A stretch of 64,000 nucleotides of DNA from Chloroflexota bacterium (lineage in GTDB: Bacteria; Chloroflexota; Anaerolineae; B4-G1): positions 1-64,000 of the forward strand of contig JAAEPW010000238.1 in NCBI GenBank assembly GCA_024232355.1, read 5' to 3'. A program made the position numbers and the translations under genes. Numbering within the stretch: position 1 is the first letter of the stretch; each line of letters starts with the position of its first letter. Of this stretch, positions 8,970 to 17,968 are shown piece by piece. The notes under the pieces are model-generated. The model did not search any database. It saw only the letters and a program-made list of their open reading frames with translations, and had not been told where the DNA came from.

Positions 8970-9019
8970 GTAGCCGCGCTTTCCATAGCGCGCCCACGGG
9001 GTATGGAAACCTCGACTAC
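8970..9019. repeat. REP/BIME-like palindromic element B
   Basis: GTAG, a CGCGC/GCGCG hairpin with loop TTTCCATA, a spacer, a hairpin with ATGGAAA in its loop, then CTAC. Its CTA (9016-9018) is the TAG stop codon of the upstream sugar kinase on the - strand. Confidence 0.75.
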
Positions 9020-9912
9020 ATTTCAATCTCTGTGATACGTTGTGCCAACGCGATGGCCCCCAACACTCCGGCCCGGTTGCCCAATCCCGGCGGCACGATA
9101 TAGTCGTCGATCTGCTCCAAGATTTCGGGCACCTGGAGATAGCCATTGAACAACTCTTGCACCTCTTGACGTACTAGCGGAAAAAGCTCTGACTGTTCCA
9201 TCACACCGCCGCCCAAAATGACGCGCTGAGGCAAGAGCACGCAGATGATGCTCATCAAACCCAGGGCGATATAGTGGGCCTCCAACGACCAGGCTTGGTG
9301 ATCCGCTGGTAACGTCTCGCCCCGCTGTCCCCAACGCGCTTCGAGGGCAGGTCCGGCTGCCAACCCCTCGAAACAATCGCCGTGATACGGGCAAAAACCG
9401 GGGTATGGATCACGCTCCCAATCGTGCGGGATGAGAAAATGCCCCATCTCTGGATGCATCAGACCATGGATCAACTGGCCGTCGACGATGCCTCCTCCAC
9501 CAATGCCTGTGCCGATGGTCAGATAGACAAAGGTGTCCAGCCCCTGGGCAGCACCCCAGCGATGTTCGCTCAGAGCCGCCCCGTTCACGTCGGTATCGAA
9601 ACCCACCGGCACGCCCAACGCCTCTCGGACAGACCCGGCAAAGTCGGTGTGCGCCCATCCCGGCTTGGGCGTCGTGGTGATGTAGCCAAAAGTAGACGAA
9701 TTCGGGTTCGGGTCCACCGGGCCAAAGGAAACGATGCCCACAGCCGCCAGCGGCTCTTTTGCCTGCTTCTGCCGAAAAAACTCGATTGCCTGGCCGATGG
9801 TCTCTGCTGGCGTCGTGGTCGGAAATCGCACCTCCGCCCGCACGTCATCCGGGCCGGTGCCCACCGCACACACGAACTTTGTGCCGCCAGCTTCAATTCC
9901 TCCCCAAGACAT
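9016..9912 (-). CDS. ROK-family sugar kinase (fructokinase/glucokinase-like)
   Basis: ATP-dependent hexose kinase of the ROK family, 298 aa from the ATG at 9912; a TTG six bases earlier is also possible. Visible motifs: an N-terminal phosphate-binding loop [10 protein letters not shown], sugar-binding [16 protein letters not shown]-binding [11 protein letters not shown], and the ROK zinc site HPEMGHF followed by CPYHGDC. The spacing and the [14 protein letters not shown] segment resemble Bacillus-type fructokinases (ScrK/GmuE), so fructose is the best substrate guess. Its TAG stop lies inside palindromic element B. It is a metabolic passenger among Hdr genes and has no visible functional link with them. 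Confidence 0.85.
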   Translation of the reverse strand: MSWGGIEAGGTKFVCAVGTGPDDVRAEVRFPTTTPAETIGQAIEFFRQKQAKEPLAAVGIVSFGPVDPNPNSSTFGYITTTPKPGWAHTDFAGSVREALGVPVGFDTDVNGAALSEHRWGAAQGLDTFVYLTIGTGIGGGGIVDGQLIHGLMHPEMGHFLIPHDWERDPYPGFCPYHGDCFEGLAAGPALEARWGQRGETLPADHQAWSLEAHYIALGLMSIICVLLPQRVILGGGVMEQSELFPLVRQEVQELFNGYLQVPEILEQIDDYIVPPGLGNRAGVLGAIALAQRITEIEM

Positions 9913-9964
9913 CGTCAATCTTCTCTCCCTACTGCAAAATGAATTTGCAGCCTAGCCATCGAAT

Positions 9965-10468
9965 TCATTCAATACTACTCCGTGATTCTAGCAAATCTCG
10001 AATATACTCGGCATTTTTCCATTCCTCGCCCGTACCAAAGTCATAGGCATACGTATATTCCTCTCCCATTATAACTGCAATAACCGATGAATCCTTGCTC
10101 CATTCCACATTTTGCTGAGATAGACAATCGATCCCTGGCAAACAGTCCGGGGATACCCAAATGGCATCTGCAACATCAGTTGGAATATCCGAACAATGAT
10201 CCCAATCAAGTATATAAAGCAGAAAGTTGGTATCAAAAAAATCAGCCTGCTCAAGTAAAGCAATCCTGCTATCATCGGGAGACACTACTCGTTGAGACAC
10301 TGATATACGGTTAACAAATGCAAGCTGTCTAAACGGAATAATCATATAAGGATAGATCATAACGTCAAAAATGAAATATCCAAACAACACCAGCCAAGTA
10401 ATAATGAAAAATACCTTTACTATCACCTTCGAACGTGTTTGCATCTCTGAATTTTCCAATTCCCCCAT
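9965..10468 (-). CDS. Membrane-anchored hypothetical protein
   Basis: I do not recognise this 167-aa protein. It has one clear hydrophobic segment near residues 17-40 (VKVFFIITWLVLFGYFIFDV) and then a soluble part with beta-propeller-like phrases (SPDDSRIALL, VEWSKDSSVIAVIMGEE), which suggests an anchored extracytoplasmic sensor-like domain. An internal ATG at 10444 is an alternative start. The gene is visibly more A/T-rich than its neighbours, a sign of later acquisition. Confidence 0.55.
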   Translation of the reverse strand: MGELENSEMQTRSKVIVKVFFIITWLVLFGYFIFDVMIYPYMIIPFRQLAFVNRISVSQRVVSPDDSRIALLEQADFFDTNFLLYILDWDHCSDIPTDVADAIWVSPDCLPGIDCLSQQNVEWSKDSSVIAVIMGEEYTYAYDFGTGEEWKNAEYIRDLLESRSSIE

Positions 10469-10520
10469 TCAAATTCGATGGCAATTTTTTACTGCTGAAA
10501 AATGTACTTGCGACCTACCA

Positions 10521-11654
10521 CTAACCACTACTCTTCATCGCCCGGACCAAAAGACTCGTCAAATCCTCCAATTCCACTCCAAGCTCATCCCCCGCATCCC
10601 TCACAGCGCAATTCAAGTGAATGCGGCACTTGGGGCACGCCGTGATCATCCGCTCCGCGCCGGCGGCCTGGGCTTGACGCAATCGCGTCATCTGAATCCC
10701 CTTGGCGCACTGCCCACAATTCACCCACCCGACGGAACCACAGCAAAGAGCATTAGCCCGATTCTTGCGCATCTCGGCCAACTCGATGCCCGGAATCGCC
10801 TGGATGACCTTGCGTGGCTCGTCGTAAATGCCCAGATAGCGTCCCAAGCGGCACGGATCATGATAGGTGACAGTTTCCGCTAGCTCGCCCAACCCGAGAT
10901 CACCTAGATGCTCGACCAGCAACTCGGTGAGATGAACCATCTCAAAAGGCAACGTACCAAAGTAGCGGGTATAGTCATTGCGAAAGGCGTTATAGCATTC
11001 GGGGCAGACGAAAATCACCCGTTTGGCTCCGCTCTCCTCAATGACTCTAAGGTTGAGTTCGGCCAGCTTGCGAAAGCCCTCGTCGTCGCCGTTGACAAGC
11101 AGGTCAGCTCCGCAGCACCGCTCGTCGTTACTGACCACCGGCGTGATGCCAATGGCGTTCATCAGGCGCACCGCATTGCGAGCTGTATCGGTGGAAACGA
11201 CGTCTATGTCGGCAAAGATGACGTCGAAATAGGGCAGGCAGCCGACAAAGTAAAAATCGTCCCCACGGGTTGCTGTCCGTAACTCGTCCGTCACCCAACC
11301 GGTACGGTTCTGCTTGACCGACTGGCCCATAATGGACATCAGTTGCTGCATAATGGCGTTGTGGGCGTAGGTGCCCTCCACGTTCGCCTTGCGCGCCTCA
11401 GCGCGGGCAGCCATCACGAACGCGGGATAGTCCACGTCGGACGGACAGCGGGTGGTACACAGGCCGCAGGTCAGGCACGACCAGAGATGCTGGTCGTTGA
11501 TCAACTCTTCCGGGCGGCCCACCAAAACCCGCTCAATGGTGCTGCGCGGCGAGTAGGTGACATCCACCCGCGACACAGGACAACTGCCCGTACACTTGCC
11601 GCAGTCGAGACAATAGAAGCTTTTGGTTTTACGGAGAATTTCTTCAAAGGTCAT
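10521..11654 (-). CDS. HdrD-like (HdrC-HdrB fusion) iron-sulfur protein
   Basis: Fused Hdr-type oxidoreductase subunit of 377 aa. The N-terminus has two [4Fe-4S] motifs, CLDCGKCTGSCP and CLTCGLCTTRCP. Two CCG domains follow: YFVGC...ERCCGADLL...CPEC and YHDPCRLG...ALCCGS...CPKC. The architecture is that of HdrD/GlpC-type proteins that pass electrons to disulfides or quinones. It lies directly downstream of mvhD (11728) and an HdrA pair (12334, 14028), so it probably supplies the HdrBC function of that complex. The second CCG reads CCGSVGW rather than the usual CCGGGG. ATG with an AGGAA ribosome binding site. Confidence 0.85.
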   Translation of the reverse strand: MTFEEILRKTKSFYCLDCGKCTGSCPVSRVDVTYSPRSTIERVLVGRPEELINDQHLWSCLTCGLCTTRCPSDVDYPAFVMAARAEARKANVEGTYAHNAIMQQLMSIMGQSVKQNRTGWVTDELRTATRGDDFYFVGCLPYFDVIFADIDVVSTDTARNAVRLMNAIGITPVVSNDERCCGADLLVNGDDEGFRKLAELNLRVIEESGAKRVIFVCPECYNAFRNDYTRYFGTLPFEMVHLTELLVEHLGDLGLGELAETVTYHDPCRLGRYLGIYDEPRKVIQAIPGIELAEMRKNRANALCCGSVGWVNCGQCAKGIQMTRLRQAQAAGAERMITACPKCRIHLNCAVRDAGDELGVELEDLTSLLVRAMKSSG

Positions 11655-11727
11655 TGACGATTCCTAAATGTGAAATGTAAAGACGTGAAACGTGAGGGCG
11701 TGAAACATGAGGGTCACGCAACACGCA

Positions 11728-12186
11728 TCACACTTTGACAACACTGTTTGACACGACAAGCTCTTCCAAATGGGAATTATTGCCCAACGGACTCGGTCCC
11801 ATAGACTGAACCTGCTCGGTGAACTCGGTCATGATGTGGGCAAACCGAGCGCCCTCGGCGGCAGAGATCCACTCCAGGCGCAAGCGCTCGTTCTCAACAC
11901 CCAGTAGATTCATTAATTGCGCCGCCTTGTCCACAGTAACGACGGCGTTCTGGTTGCCAGAGATATAGTGGCAGTCACCGGGATGACAACCAGTGACGAG
12001 CACGCCATCGGCCCCCAGACGGAACGCCTCCAGGATAAAGCCAGGCTGCACGCGACCAGAGCACATCACGCGAATAACGCGCGTCGTGGGCGGGTACTGC
12101 ATCCGGCTGACGCCCGCCAGGTCGGCCCCGGCGTAGGAGCACCAGTTACAAGCGAAAACGACGATTCGTGGCTGGAATTCGGTCAT
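11728..12186 (-). CDS. mvhD: MvhD, Hdr-associated [2Fe-2S] electron-transfer protein
   Basis: MvhD/VhuD-family protein of 152 aa that passes electrons between a donor enzyme and HdrA. Cysteine pattern: FACNWCSYAGADLAG, then CSGRV, then VTGCHPGDCHY. The last Cys pair is intact, unlike the two Sec-containing paralogues, which carry U at the GC position. The C-terminus is about ten residues longer than the other MvhD proteins here. It is encoded just after an HdrA half (12334) and before an HdrD-like gene, so these four genes likely form one complex. Confidence 0.9.
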   Translation of the reverse strand: MTEFQPRIVVFACNWCSYAGADLAGVSRMQYPPTTRVIRVMCSGRVQPGFILEAFRLGADGVLVTGCHPGDCHYISGNQNAVVTVDKAAQLMNLLGVENERLRLEWISAAEGARFAHIMTEFTEQVQSMGPSPLGNNSHLEELVVSNSVVKV

Positions 12187-12333
12187 AGTTAGTTCCTATG
12201 TGTTCGCGTGGTTCTTTGCGATTCAACTTTAAAGATAAATCAGTAGACAAAGCACAAAGAATCCCCTGCGGTCTGTCCCCTTGACCCCTTGTCTCCTTAT
12301 TCCCTCGGCTCCTCGGCTCCTTCTCTCTACGAA

Positions 12334-14028
12334 TCATAACGCCTCCTCCGTCAACACTGCCAACGCCGCCTGCACCATCGTCGTGACTTGCTCGTCGGTA
12401 AAATGCATTGCCGTCATTGCCCCTGTCGGGCAAATGGATGCGCATGTCCCACACCCCTTACACATCACCGGGTTGACGCGAGCACCCTCTATCCCTGGCA
12501 ATACCTCGACCAACGACGGCGCGCCAAAGTCGCAGACCTCCACGCAACGGGAGCATCCGCGGCACAGATACTCGTTCACCCGCGCCACGACGCCCGACGA
12601 TGTGACCGTATCCTTGGAGAGAATGGTCGCTGCCCGCGCCGCCGAGCCGTATGCCTGGGTGATGGTCTCCTCCAGGTGAGCGGGCCAGCGCGTCGTCCCA
12701 GCCACATAAACGCCGTCGGTGGCGAAATCGAGCGGCCGCAGTTTGACGTGCGCTTCCAGGAAAAATCCGTACTCGTCTCGTGGCACCTTGAGCATTTGGG
12801 CCAGTTCGTGCGCACCATCGCGGGCCACCAGCGGTGTAGAGAGCACCGTCAGTTCGTAGGGAATACTCAGCTTGGCCCCCAACAACTCATCATAGACCAC
12901 CACCCGTTTTTCAGAAACCTCTGGCGGATGTTGCAGGCTGTACCGGATGAACTGGATACCCGCTTCACGAGCGCGGGTGTAATACGCCTCGTAGCGAGTG
13001 CCCTGCGTCTCCGTGTCCCGGTAGAGGATATAGACCTCGGCATCGGGGGAATGCTCTTTAATCTCTAGTGCATTCTTGATCGCAGTGGTGCAGCAAATGC
13101 GAGAGCAATAAGGCCGCTCTGGAATGCGAGCACCGGCACATTGGATCATCACCACCCGATTCACGTCGATCTCGCCCACCTTGAAGCGCTCCTCCAATTC
13201 CAATTGAGTAATGACGCGCTCCCCATCGTAACCGTACAGCCCCACCGGCTTGAGCACCTGCGCACCGGTAGCGACAATGATGGTCCCGACAGTAAAGCTA
13301 AACTGCCTTCCCTCCTGATCCTTGATGATCGCCTCATAGTTGCCGATAAAGCCCTTTAATTGATGCAGCGTCGACGAGGTGAAAACTTCAATGCGCGGGT
13401 TGCGGTGCACCTCATCCACACGGGATTGCACAAGGGGCTGCGCATCGTCCTGGGTGGGATACAACTTGTCCATGCGCAGCAACAGGCCGCCCAACTCTGG
13501 CTCTCGCTCCACCAGCTTGACCTCGAAACCCCGGTTGCCCAGGTTGAGGGCCGCCGTCATACCGATCATTCCCCCTCCGATGATCAAGGCCACCGGCTCA
13601 ACCGGTACCTCTTGCTCATCCAACGGCTCCAGCAAACGGGCCTTGGCCACGCCCATCCGTACCAGGTCCTGGGCCTTTTGCGTGGCTGCATCCCGCTCGC
13701 GCATATGCACCCAGGAACACTGATCACGGATATTGACAAACTCGAACAAGTAGGGATTCAGCCCCGCCTCACGGCAGGCGTCTCGGAACAACGGCTCGTG
13801 GGTGCGAGGCGTACACGCAGCGACCACCACCCGATCCAGTCCATCGTCCGCAATGGCCGTCTTGATCTCGGTCAGTCCAGAGTCGGAACAGGTATACATG
13901 TTCCGCTGAACCGACACGACGCCCGGCAATTTGAGCGCATAATCGGCCACCGCCTCTACATCTACGTGCCCCGCAATATTGCTGCCACAGTGACAAACAA
14001 ATACGCCAATTCTTGGTGTTTTATTCAT
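12334..14028 (-). CDS. HdrA-like protein, C-terminal-type half (no inserted ferredoxin)
   Basis: 564-aa HdrA relative. It has the N-terminal HdrA domain (FVCHCGSN, Cys12 and Cys14), a FAD domain (IGGGMIGM), and two C-terminal [4Fe-4S] motifs (CRGCSRCVEVC and CKGCGTCASIC). It lacks the CxxC loop and the inserted ferredoxin: after LGGLLLRMDKLYPT the sequence is QDDAQ. The upstream gene (14028-15353) has exactly the parts missing here and overlaps it by one base (TAATG). The two probably form a heterodimer equivalent to an HdrA homodimer. Confidence 0.85.
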   Translation of the reverse strand: MNKTPRIGVFVCHCGSNIAGHVDVEAVADYALKLPGVVSVQRNMYTCSDSGLTEIKTAIADDGLDRVVVAACTPRTHEPLFRDACREAGLNPYLFEFVNIRDQCSWVHMRERDAATQKAQDLVRMGVAKARLLEPLDEQEVPVEPVALIIGGGMIGMTAALNLGNRGFEVKLVEREPELGGLLLRMDKLYPTQDDAQPLVQSRVDEVHRNPRIEVFTSSTLHQLKGFIGNYEAIIKDQEGRQFSFTVGTIIVATGAQVLKPVGLYGYDGERVITQLELEERFKVGEIDVNRVVMIQCAGARIPERPYCSRICCTTAIKNALEIKEHSPDAEVYILYRDTETQGTRYEAYYTRAREAGIQFIRYSLQHPPEVSEKRVVVYDELLGAKLSIPYELTVLSTPLVARDGAHELAQMLKVPRDEYGFFLEAHVKLRPLDFATDGVYVAGTTRWPAHLEETITQAYGSAARAATILSKDTVTSSGVVARVNEYLCRGCSRCVEVCDFGAPSLVEVLPGIEGARVNPVMCKGCGTCASICPTGAMTAMHFTDEQVTTMVQAALAVLTEEAL

Positions 14029-15353
14029 TAATTATCGCCTATCGCGCGCGCCGCGCGCGCCGCCGCCGCACTGGCCTGCACCACCGAATCGGGGATATCA
14101 AAAGGTCCCCGGCAGCACCCGGCGGCGAAAATCCCCGGACGGGTTGTGTCCACCGGCGTCAACGGCTCTGTCTTTACAAAACCGTAGGAATCTAGCTCGA
14201 CGTCCAGCACCTGCGCCAGTTCAGCGGTGTCGGGTCGAGGGATCAGGCTGGTTGCCAGCACAGCCAGGTCCACCGTCATCCGAGCCGGGCGAGAGGTGTC
14301 CGCATCCTCGTAATGGATGACCGGATTACTGTCCTCATCCCCGGCAACACGCGCCACCCGGCTGCGGACGTAACGCACGCCGTACTCGCGCTCCGCCCGC
14401 GCCACGTACTCGCGGAAACCTTTGCCAGAAGCGCGGAAATCGGCGTAAAAGACAGTCGACTCGGCGTCAGAGTCATGCTCGGCGGCCAGTACCGCTTGCT
14501 TGCTAGAGTGCATACAACAGACCGACGAACAAAAAACCTGGTGCCGCACGTCCCGCGAACCGACGCACTGGATAAAGCCAATCCGTTTCGCCGGTTGCTC
14601 GTCTGAAGGCCGCAGCAAATGTCCGCCCGTCGGCCCGGAGGCACTGATAAGACGCTCGTACTCTAGCGCCGTGATGATGTTGGGGCATTCTTCGTAACTG
14701 AACTGCTTTAGGCCCCGTGGATCGAAGAAATCGTATCCGGCTGCCAAGACGACCGCACCCACGTGCACCGTGGTCTCTTGCGCCGTCTGCTCAAAGTCAA
14801 CAGCATCCGCCTCACAGACCTTGGCGCACACTCCACATTTACCTCGATCAAGATAAATGCAGTGCTCGGCATCGATGGTCGTCACCTGCGGGATGGCCTG
14901 TGGAAAGTAAAGATGGATCGCTTTCCGTTCACGCAGCTCCATATCAAAGACATCGGGCACCTTGACCGGACACTTGAGCACGCACTCGCCGCAACCCGTG
15001 CATTTGACCTCGTCCACGTAGCGCGGATGCTTGAGCAGTGTGACGGTGAAATCACCAGAGGCACCGTCCAACGCCGTGACCTCGGCATAGGTGTGCAACG
15101 TGATGTTGGGATGGCGGGCGCAGTCGTTCATCTTGGGGGAGAGGATACAAGTGGAGCAGTCGTTGGTGGGAAAGGTCTTGTCCAATTGCGCCATCCGCCC
15201 GCCGATGCTGGGCAACCGCTCGACCAGGTGGACGTTGATGCCCATATCGGCCAGGTCCAGTGATGTTTGAATACCAGCGATGCCGCCGCCAATCACGAGG
15301 GCAGCACGGGTTGTCGTTTCGTTTGTCAAAGTGACATCCAGTTCTTTATCCAT
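14028..15353 (-). CDS. hdrA: HdrA-like protein, CxxC/inserted-ferredoxin half
   Basis: 441-aa HdrA relative. FAD-binding IGGGIAGI is near residue 21, the conserved loop is NDC66STC69ILSPK, and a ferredoxin insertion follows (CTGCGECVLKCP) with a second cysteine group (CGVCAKVCEAD). VFYADFRASGKGF and CVGSRD...CSSVCC are standard HdrA landmarks. It lacks the N-terminal CxCG domain and the C-terminal ferredoxins, which the overlapping downstream gene provides. The ATG follows GGAGGG. A RAYT transposase and palindromes separate it from the closely similar hdrA half at 16030. Confidence 0.9.
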   Translation of the reverse strand: MDKELDVTLTNETTTRAALVIGGGIAGIQTSLDLADMGINVHLVERLPSIGGRMAQLDKTFPTNDCSTCILSPKMNDCARHPNITLHTYAEVTALDGASGDFTVTLLKHPRYVDEVKCTGCGECVLKCPVKVPDVFDMELRERKAIHLYFPQAIPQVTTIDAEHCIYLDRGKCGVCAKVCEADAVDFEQTAQETTVHVGAVVLAAGYDFFDPRGLKQFSYEECPNIITALEYERLISASGPTGGHLLRPSDEQPAKRIGFIQCVGSRDVRHQVFCSSVCCMHSSKQAVLAAEHDSDAESTVFYADFRASGKGFREYVARAEREYGVRYVRSRVARVAGDEDSNPVIHYEDADTSRPARMTVDLAVLATSLIPRPDTAELAQVLDVELDSYGFVKTEPLTPVDTTRPGIFAAGCCRGPFDIPDSVVQASAAAARAARAIGDN

Positions 15354-15380
15354 TATACCACCCTCCTGTTCTAAGCCTAT

Positions 15381-15435
15381 GTAGCCGCGCTTTCCATAGC
15401 GCGTCCCGATCGCGAGGTGTGGGAACCTCGGCTAC
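15381..15435. repeat. REP/BIME-like palindromic element C
   Basis: Full GTAG...CTAC element with CGCGC-TTTCCATA-GCGCG and CGAGGT-GTGGGAA-CCTCG hairpins. It lies just downstream of the RAYT transposase gene. Confidence 0.75.
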
Positions 15436-15444
15436 CATAGTTGC

Positions 15445-15978
15445 TTATTCAAAGTCAAGATTCTCCAAGGTGTCTGGCTCAGTGTGTCCCCAACCAATTT
15501 CGTACCACTCACGTCTCACGTACTCGTGAAAACTGGAATGGGGATAATCCTCCGGTTTCAAAACATATCCGTGCTTGACCGGATTATAGTGAATATAATG
15601 AAAATGATTAACAAAGTCACGTTCATCGCGAATCACGTGATCCCAGAATCCTCGTTGCCATAACTCGATCTTGTGAGTTATGTTGTTCGCTTTTTTGTAA
15701 TTCAGTGTAAAGTTGCGCTGCATCGAGTGCAAAACCTTCGAAATGTCTGTTGGGTTAGAAATCCAGATCATTATGTGAAAGTGATCGTGCAAGAAAACAA
15801 AAGCCCGCATCTGAAATGGATGGATATCTTTTACTTTGCGCATCGTCTCACGCAACAACTCTAGGTTCGATTCATCGGCAAAAATTGGCTGTCGTTTCTG
15901 TGTAACAGCAGTGATAAAATACAAGGAATTGGGAACATAGAGCCGTCGAATTCTAGCGTGCACTGGTTCTGATATCAC
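15445..15978 (-). CDS. REP-associated tyrosine transposase (RAYT, Y1_Tnp)
   Basis: IS200-like single-domain transposase of 177 aa, the usual RAYT size. The HUH motif is HDHFHIMIW, the N-terminus reads RRLYVPNSLYFITA, and the putative catalytic Tyr lies in HFHYIHYNPVKHGY. The GTG start at 15978 is supported by AAGGAG six bases upstream. It sits between two HdrA halves and is flanked by palindromes on both sides (15381-15435 and 15993-16015), the arrangement expected for a RAYT and the REP sequences it mobilises. Its base composition is more A/T-rich than that of the neighbouring hdr genes. Confidence 0.9.
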   Translation of the reverse strand: MISEPVHARIRRLYVPNSLYFITAVTQKRQPIFADESNLELLRETMRKVKDIHPFQMRAFVFLHDHFHIMIWISNPTDISKVLHSMQRNFTLNYKKANNITHKIELWQRGFWDHVIRDERDFVNHFHYIHYNPVKHGYVLKPEDYPHSSFHEYVRREWYEIGWGHTEPDTLENLDFE

Positions 15979-15992
15979 CCAAGTCTCCTTGG

Positions 15993-16015
15993 CGCGGTAT
16001 GGAAACCGCGGCTAC
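15993..16015. repeat. REP-like half element D
   Basis: CGCGGT, loop ATGGAAA, ACCGCG then GCTAC: a single unit of the palindromes, just upstream of the RAYT start and downstream of the hdrA half at 16030. Confidence 0.7.
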
Positions 16016-16029
16016 ACGACACTCCAGTC

Positions 16030-17328
16030 TCATTCCTCAACCAACACCATCTCCATCAAATACTGCGCCGCGCGCGCCGCCGCCCCACTGGCCTGGGTCA
16101 CTGACTGCGGGATGTCTGCCGGGCCGCGACAGCAGCCACAAGTAAAAACCCCCTCCCGTGTCGTATCTGTCGGCGAGAAGGGATTGGTGCTGAAAAAGCC
16201 GTACTCGTCCAGCTCCAAATTGAGAACCTCGGATAGCGCAGCGACACCGGGGCCAGGAATGAGACTGGTCGCCAACACGGCCAGATCCACCTTCATCTGC
16301 TTTGGACGAAAGGTTTCCGCGTCCTCATAGTGGAAAATCAACCGTCCGTCCTCATCCTCCTCAATCTGCGCCACGCGACTGCGGACGTACTCTACGCCAT
16401 ACTCGCTTTGGGCGCGATCAATGTACTCGCGAAAGCCCTTGCCAGAGGCGCGCAGATCGGTATAGAAAATGTATGACTTGGCATCGGGGATGTGCTCGCG
16501 GGCTAGGATGGCCTCCTTGGTCGCATGCATGCAACAGACCGACGAACAAAATCGCTGGTACTTTAAGTTGCGAGAGCCCACGCACTGGATAAATCCAATA
16601 GTCTTTGGCTCCTCGCGGTCAGTCAGGCGAATGAGATGTCCACCAGATGGGCCACTGGCACAGATCAAGCGCTCAAACTCTAGACCGGTAATGACGTTCT
16701 CATAGCGGGTATAGCCATACTCGGTCAGCGCGTCCGGGTCAAAGGTCTCCATACCGACAGCCAGGACGATAGCGCCCACCGATAACTCGATCACCTCGTC
16801 CAGCATATCAAAGTCGATGCACTTTTTCTGGCAAGCCTCAATGCAACGACCACAGACGATGACGTCCTTACCCAAGCAGTCATCCAGGTCACTCAAGTAC
16901 GCCTGGGGGATAGCCTGGGGGAAAGGAATATAAATCGCCCGGCGCGTGGCAAGCCCCATCTGGAACTCGTCTCGCTTGACGATGGGACAGACCTTGGCGC
17001 AGTCACCGCAAGCAGTGCAGGCGTTCTCGTCCACATAGCGGGCATGCTTGAGCACTTGCACTGTGAAATTACCCGCCTCGCCGCTCACAGCTTGCACCTC
17101 AGACAAGGTGTAGATGGTGATATTGGGATGACGGGCACAGTCCACCATCTTGGGAGATAAGATACAGGTGGAGCAGTCGTTAGTGGGAAAGGTCTTGTCC
17201 AACTGAGCCATTCGCCCGCCAATGCTGGGGCTTTTTTCCACCAAATGAACCTGCATCCCCATCTCTGCCAAGTCTAACGCAGACTGTATACCCGCGATAC
17301 CGCCGCCAATAACCAATACATCTTTCAT
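16030..17328 (-). CDS. hdrA: HdrA-like protein, CxxC/inserted-ferredoxin half
   Basis: 432-aa HdrA relative of the same short type as 14028-15353. It has FAD-binding VIGGGIAGI near the N-terminus, the loop NDC52STC55ILSPK, the inserted ferredoxin CTACGDCAKVCP and the second group CGRCIEACQKKC. There are no C-terminal ferredoxins and no N-terminal CxCG domain. It is the last gene after KorDABC (17368-20332), so it may accept electrons from, or deliver them to, ferredoxin made by the 2-oxoacid oxidoreductase. It and the gene at 14028 look like paralogues split apart by the RAYT insertion. Confidence 0.9.
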   Translation of the reverse strand: MKDVLVIGGGIAGIQSALDLAEMGMQVHLVEKSPSIGGRMAQLDKTFPTNDCSTCILSPKMVDCARHPNITIYTLSEVQAVSGEAGNFTVQVLKHARYVDENACTACGDCAKVCPIVKRDEFQMGLATRRAIYIPFPQAIPQAYLSDLDDCLGKDVIVCGRCIEACQKKCIDFDMLDEVIELSVGAIVLAVGMETFDPDALTEYGYTRYENVITGLEFERLICASGPSGGHLIRLTDREEPKTIGFIQCVGSRNLKYQRFCSSVCCMHATKEAILAREHIPDAKSYIFYTDLRASGKGFREYIDRAQSEYGVEYVRSRVAQIEEDEDGRLIFHYEDAETFRPKQMKVDLAVLATSLIPGPGVAALSEVLNLELDEYGFFSTNPFSPTDTTREGVFTCGCCRGPADIPQSVTQASGAAARAAQYLMEMVLVEE

Positions 17329-17367
17329 ACGATTACTTCCTTATTTGCGTGAAACACAAATTATGCC

Positions 17368-17928
17368 TTACGATTCACTGTCTGCTATCTTTTGACCATA
17401 CTCGAATCCGGTGTCAAAGGCACGCGTATTCAACTCTTCCGTTCCTTTAGGCACCGAATCAAGCACAGCCTTTTTAACAGCTTCCGGCGAGGCAATGTCG
17501 GTGACAGCGGATACAAATCCGAGCATCACCACGTTGGCTACGATGCGACGGCCGATCTCCTCAGCCAAGCGCGTGGCCGGTATCTTGAGCATTTCCATAC
17601 CCTCAACCGCTTCGTCCAATTCTACCAGATCCTCGTCGATGATGAGCAAACCATCTCGTCGAAAATCAGCCGCGTATTTGTTGTATCCGCCCTGCGACAT
17701 GACAATAAGAACCGAAGGATCTACTACGTGTGGATAGCTCAACTCTACCGGATCATCGGCGATAGCCACCTGGGCCGCACAAGCACCGCCACGCGACTCT
17801 GGCCCATAACTCTGAGTAAAAGTGGCAAACCGGCCATCGTAAAGCACCGCCGCCTTGCCAATGATCTCCCCGCTGCGAATAATCCCCTGTCCGCCAAAGC
17901 CAGACAATCGGATTTCTAGTCGATTCAT
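17368..17928 (-). CDS. korC: 2-oxoacid:ferredoxin oxidoreductase, gamma subunit
   Basis: Gamma-domain subunit of a 2-oxoacid:ferredoxin oxidoreductase, 186 aa. The start RLSGFGGQGIIRSGEIIGKAAV is the family signature, followed by TQSYGPESRGG. With KorD, KorA and KorB upstream this is a four-subunit enzyme oxidising a 2-oxoacid plus CoA to acyl-CoA, CO2 and reduced ferredoxin, or running in reverse as in the reductive TCA cycle. 2-oxoglutarate is the most likely substrate given the neighbouring fumarase; 2-oxoisovalerate remains possible. The ATG follows GGGAG. Confidence 0.9.
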   Translation of the reverse strand: MNRLEIRLSGFGGQGIIRSGEIIGKAAVLYDGRFATFTQSYGPESRGGACAAQVAIADDPVELSYPHVVDPSVLIVMSQGGYNKYAADFRRDGLLIIDEDLVELDEAVEGMEMLKIPATRLAEEIGRRIVANVVMLGFVSAVTDIASPEAVKKAVLDSVPKGTEELNTRAFDTGFEYGQKIADSES

Positions 17929-17945
17929 CTTTTCTCCCTCATTAA

Positions 17946-17968
17946 CGCGGTACGGAAACCGCGGCTAC
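17946..17968. repeat. REP-like half element E
   Basis: CGCGGT, loop ACGGAA, ACCGCG then GCTAC. Its CTA (17965-17967) is the TAG stop codon of korB on the - strand. Confidence 0.7.

Noticed and set aside
12187..12333. 147-base gap as a promoter region for mvhD 11728
   Set aside because: Only weak hexamer matches on the - strand; not enough to call a promoter, and nothing else is visible in the gap.
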